64,000 bases of DNA, from positions 4,158-68,157 of the forward strand of contig DATBKU010000012.1 of the NCBI GenBank assembly GCA_036555725.1, read 5' to 3'. Source of the DNA: CALAED01 sp036555725 (GTDB lineage: Bacteria > Actinomycetota > Actinomycetes > Streptosporangiales > Streptosporangiaceae). Positions 61,035 through 64,000 of this stretch are shown piece after piece (the first letter of the stretch is position 1; each line of letters starts with the position of its first letter). The position numbers and the translations under genes were made by a program. The notes under the pieces are model-generated. The model had not been told where the DNA came from. It saw only the letters and a list, made by a program, of their open reading frames with translations, and searched no databases.

Positions 61035-62273
61035 TTAGCTGGGGGTTTGGGACGGCGCGGGGGCGGCCGACTGGGCGGGGGCGGTGGCGGCCGTGCCGTT
61101 GACAACCTTGCCGAGCGCGCTGCCCTTCAGCCACTCGCTCCACGACTTCGCCCACGGGGTGGGGCCGCTGCCGAACGGCACCTTCCTCGATGTCCCGGTG
61201 ACCTCGATGATGTCGCCCCGGTTGGTGAAGTGGTAGAACCACTTGGCGTTGTCCGGGCTGGCGTTGACACAGCCGTGGCTGACGTTGGTGTTGCCCTGCG
61301 CGCCGGTCGACCAAGGCGCCGCGTGGAAGAACGTGCCGCTGTAGGTCATCCGGACGTTCCACTTGGTCTCGATGCGGTACTCGCCCGGGTGCCCGACCGT
61401 CGCCGAGTCCATGACCGTGGTGGCGGCCTTCTCCTGGGCGATCATGACACCTGAATAGCTGTCGTCGCCCGGCTTGCCCAGGCTGACCGGGATCTTGCGG
61501 ACGACCTTGCCGCCGTCGGTCACGGTGGCCATGTGCGAGTTGTTCCGCACCGTTGTGACGTGCCGCGGGCCGACCGTGAAGGTGAGCGTGCGATCCTTCA
61601 CGCCCCACAGCCCGCTGCCCGCCTTGACACCGGCCAGATGGGCGACGACCTGGACCTTCTCGCCGGTCGGCCAGTAGTCACGCGGCCGGAAGTCCACTTC
61701 CCGGTCGTTGATCCAGCTCCAGGCCCCCTCGACCGGCTTGGACATCGTGATCTCGAGAGCCCGCTCGACCGCCGCGCGGTTGGTCTTGCCGACCACCGAT
61801 TGGGACAGCAGCAGCTGCACGGGCATCCCGACACCGACCGTCTCGCCTTCGAGCGGCGCCATGCCGGTCTCCAGCCGGCGCGTGGGCTTCAGGGTGGTGA
61901 AGGTCGAACTCGTCGTGGTCTGCTTGCCGTCGTCGCTGGTGGCCAGCGCGGACACGGTGTAGGTCGTGGCCGGGCGCAGTGTCCACGTCGTACGCCACGA
62001 GAGGCCGTCCTTGGCAAGTGTTCCGGCTACCGGACGTCCACCCGAGGGATCGGTCACCACAACCTTGGAGAGTTTTCCCTTGGTCACTTTCACGGTGACG
62101 CCCTCGTTCGGGGCGACCTTCTGCGCGCCGTTGGCCGGCGTGATCGCGACCACGGCGCCCTTCTTGTCGTCGCCGTTGCCCTTGCCCCCGCCCCCGGAGG
62201 TGCATCCGGCGGCCACGACCCCCACCAGGGCCATCGTCACTACCGCCATGCCACGCCGTACGACTACCACCAC
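61035..62273 (-). CDS. L,D-transpeptidase lipoprotein
   Basis: About 412 residues. Lipobox VGVVAAGC near the N-terminus, two Ig-like domains (about 40-130 and 130-250: SGGRPVAGTLAKDGLSWRTT, RRLETGMAPLEGETVGVGMP), YkuD domain with catalytic SHGCVN, and a Ala/Pro tail. Forms 3-3 cross-links in peptidoglycan, as in mycobacterial Ldt proteins. The start is uncertain: GTG codons at 62285, 62273 and 62270 are candidates; GAAGGGA favours 62273 or 62270. Confidence 0.9.
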   Translation of the reverse strand: MVVVVRRGMAVVTMALVGVVAAGCTSGGGGKGNGDDKKGAVVAITPANGAQKVAPNEGVTVKVTKGKLSKVVVTDPSGGRPVAGTLAKDGLSWRTTWTLRPATTYTVSALATSDDGKQTTTSSTFTTLKPTRRLETGMAPLEGETVGVGMPVQLLLSQSVVGKTNRAAVERALEITMSKPVEGAWSWINDREVDFRPRDYWPTGEKVQVVAHLAGVKAGSGLWGVKDRTLTFTVGPRHVTTVRNNSHMATVTDGGKVVRKIPVSLGKPGDDSYSGVMIAQEKAATTVMDSATVGHPGEYRIETKWNVRMTYSGTFFHAAPWSTGAQGNTNVSHGCVNASPDNAKWFYHFTNRGDIIEVTGTSRKVPFGSGPTPWAKSWSEWLKGSALGKVVNGTAATAPAQSAAPAPSQTPS

Positions 62274-62587
62274 AGATCCCTTCACGAGCCCGGCACCTTC
62301 GCCGGAGCAAGTCCGCAGACTCCACGTTATGTGAGAGATGACGCGGATCTTGGCGCCCGGGTTCGATCCGTCGCGGCGAAAACCGTCCCAGCTCAAGATC
62401 GGCACAGAGTGGCCGGTTCGACCCGGTATCGTGCAGAGAACCCGCGGCGCGGGGCTCCGCGCCCCCCGGCCCGCGGTGGCGAGAAATCGACCACTCGGTC
62501 TCCCGAGCGCTGATGCCTTTCCAACGTTCCGCTCGTGCTGGCAGGGTGGGACGCCTCCGTGGTGTCGTCTGACGGAAGGATGAGAAC
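62274..62587. other. 314-nt divergent intergenic region
   Basis: No gene seen. It must hold promoters for the transpeptidase and the FKBP gene. One GC-rich hairpin (GGCGCGG at 62446-62452 with CCGCGCC at 62457-62463) is visible, without a U-tract. Confidence 0.5.
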
Positions 62588-63937
62588 GTGCCCGAGCCCA
62601 AGGGTGAGACGACCGCGTCGGACGCGGCCGACCTCGAGCGTGCGAACGGCCATGAGCCGGCCGCTGAGGAGGCGGCGACGGAGAACGCCGCAACGGCGAC
62701 CGACGCGCCTTCCGCCGACGTTGACGAAGACCCCGCCGACTCGGCGGCCGCCGAGGATGCCGAGAGTGCCGAGGACGTAGCGGACACCAAGGACGCCGAA
62801 GACACCGACTCCGAAGACGCTGAAGACAGCGAGGACACTGAAGACGCCGACGACGATGCACCGGCGCGCAGCAAGTACGCCAAGCCGATCAAGGTGACGC
62901 CGCGGCGGACGCTGCCCACGGATCCGGAGTTCGCCACCGGCGAGTTCACCCCGCACGGCATCGGCGGGGCGAAGCGGCCGGCGCTGAAGAAGACCACCAA
63001 GTCGGGCGCGCGGATGCGTACCGCCATCGGGCTGGCCGTCGCGGTCGTCGTGATCGCCGCGGGCACCGGCACCTACTTCTACATCCAGGCGCACAAGCCG
63101 AAGCTCGAGGCCGTCGGCGCGGTGGGCAAGGCGCCCAAGGTCACCATCCCGTCCAAGGAGAAGCCGAAGACCACGCTGCAGATCAAGAGCCTGGCGGCCG
63201 GCAGCGGACCCGCGGCGGCCAAGGGCGACCTCGCCGTCGTCCATTTCGTCGGCTACACCTGGAAGGGCAAGAAGGTCGTCGACACCTACAAGGACGGCCA
63301 GCCGCAGCAGTGGACGGTCGGGCAGCTGCTGCCCGGCCTCGACAAGGGCGTGACCGGCCAGAAGGCCGGCGGCCGGGTGCTGCTGTCGATCCCGCCCGCC
63401 CAGGCCTTCGGCGCTCAGGGCAACCAGCAGCTCGGTGTGGCGCCGACCGACACGCTCGTGTTCGTCATCGACACCCTCGGCGTCTACAACAAGAACTCCG
63501 CGGCGCACGGCACCGCCGTCCCGCTGAACGACCCGAAGCTGCCGAAGGTTACCGACGCCGGTCCGGGGAAGGCGCCGACCGTCACGCTGCCGAAGAACGA
63601 CCCGCCCGCCGAGCTCGTGGACAAGACCCTCATCCAGGGCACCGGGCCCGCGGTGGCCAAGGGCCAGGCCATCGTCGCCCACTACCAGGGGCAGATCTGG
63701 AAGGGCGGAAAGGTCTTCGACTCCTCCTGGACGCGCGGCACTCCCGCCGCTTTCCCGATCGGCAAGGGTCAGGTCATCCCCGGTTGGGACAAGGCCCTCG
63801 TCGGCAAGAAGGTCGGCAGCCGGGTGCTGCTCGTGGTGCCGCCCAAGGAGGGGTACGGCAAGGGCGGCCAGGCCCAGGCCGGGATCAAGGGCACCGACAC
63901 CTTGGTCTTCGTGATCGACATCCTGGGCGCCCACTAG
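62588..63937 (+). CDS. Membrane-anchored tandem FKBP-type peptidyl-prolyl isomerase
   Basis: 449 residues from a GTG (GGAAGGA upstream). A long acidic cytoplasmic region (about 1-95, rich in Asp/Glu/Ala), a basic stretch, one membrane segment (AIGLAVAVVVIAAGTGTYFY, about 143-162), then two FKBP domains outside: the first (about 190-300; HFVGYTWKGKKVVDTYKDG, QLLPGLDKGVTGQKAGGRVL) and the second (about 335-449; HYQGQIWKGGKVFDSSW, VIPGWDKALVGKKVGSRVLL). Folding helper for exported proteins. Followed by a terminator. Confidence 0.94.
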   Translation: MPEPKGETTASDAADLERANGHEPAAEEAATENAATATDAPSADVDEDPADSAAAEDAESAEDVADTKDAEDTDSEDAEDSEDTEDADDDAPARSKYAKPIKVTPRRTLPTDPEFATGEFTPHGIGGAKRPALKKTTKSGARMRTAIGLAVAVVVIAAGTGTYFYIQAHKPKLEAVGAVGKAPKVTIPSKEKPKTTLQIKSLAAGSGPAAAKGDLAVVHFVGYTWKGKKVVDTYKDGQPQQWTVGQLLPGLDKGVTGQKAGGRVLLSIPPAQAFGAQGNQQLGVAPTDTLVFVIDTLGVYNKNSAAHGTAVPLNDPKLPKVTDAGPGKAPTVTLPKNDPPAELVDKTLIQGTGPAVAKGQAIVAHYQGQIWKGGKVFDSSWTRGTPAAFPIGKGQVIPGWDKALVGKKVGSRVLLVVPPKEGYGKGGQAQAGIKGTDTLVFVIDILGAH

Positions 63938-63977
63938 CCCCAGCCGTGAGAACACATTGATCAACACGCGGTAGGCG

Positions 63978-64000
63978 AACCCCGGCCACGGGCCGGGGTT
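63978..64000 (+). terminator. Terminator hairpin after the FKBP gene
   Basis: AACCCCGGCC (63978-63987), loop ACG, GGCCGGGGTT (63991-64000): a perfect 10-bp stem, reaching the window edge so any U-tract is out of view. Confidence 0.75.

Overview
The window is high-GC actinomycete chromosome. GTG and TTG starts are frequent, genes overlap through ATGA, GTGA and TTGA junctions, and the gene content (lysA-hom, an NrtL-type protein, SARP and HxlR regulators, a CebR-type box, RecD2) fits a filamentous actinobacterium such as the Streptosporangiales or Thermomonosporaceae. The genus cannot be fixed from the sequence alone.

Layout. 1-6.1 kb is mostly housekeeping: hom (cut by the window edge), lysA and an ArgS-related protein on the minus strand, a lone receiver protein, tRNA-Arg(CCG), a SpoU/TrmH RNA methyltransferase, an ArsC-like protein and a DUF1905 protein. 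6.2-11.3 kb holds a LysR regulator divergent from an FAD monooxygenase, a MetE-like protein and an aldo/keto reductase, with a perfect LysR-type palindrome between them. 11.5-32.5 kb is a RiPP cluster. It has a SARP regulator, a YcaO protein, six small precursor genes, an ABC exporter, an M16 peptidase pair, an E1-like/pseudo-YcaO protein, a second YcaO, a tandem SagB-type dehydrogenase, a split LanB-type dehydratase and a membrane M50-like peptidase. 32.5-37.6 kb appears to be a second, smaller azole RiPP locus: a 108-residue nitrile-hydratase-like leader peptide gene followed 3 nt later by a 1317-residue E1-YcaO-SagB fusion. 37.6-39.4 kb is a NarL-type two-component pair. 39.5-49.5 kb is a mixed regulator/oxidoreductase/transporter region. 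49.6-56.0 kb contains a tightly coupled minus-strand redox operon (flavin monooxygenase, FMN oxidase, sulfotransferase, P450) divergent from a His-rich membrane protein. 56.0-64 kb carries recD2, a second P450, a secreted GH12 cellulase behind a CebR-like box, an L,D-transpeptidase lipoprotein and an FKBP-type isomerase.

How the main cluster should work. The six precursors share one leader block (LELLEAETFEI) but fall into two core families, three members each, with cores made almost only of Cys, Ser and Thr. Two paralogous YcaO proteins, both ending in PHPFP, are present. With the E1-like protein, the SagB dehydrogenase and the two LanB halves, the inferred product is one or two heavily azole- and dehydroamino-acid-modified peptides. 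Only one SpaB_C-type protein is present, so a thiopeptide pyridine ring is not clearly supported. The catalytic plus non-catalytic M16 pair and the M50-like protein are leader-peptidase candidates, and the ABC pair is the likely exporter. Four 8-bp direct repeats with an exact 11-bp period sit in the divergent promoter between precursors and exporter, which is the expected layout of a SARP operator.

The apparent E1-YcaO/SagB fusion at 32.96-36.91 kb keeps a strong internal Shine-Dalgarno and ATG at the domain junction. One base fewer in a TTTT run would restore two normally spaced genes. This is either a real fusion, a slippage site or a sequencing indel.
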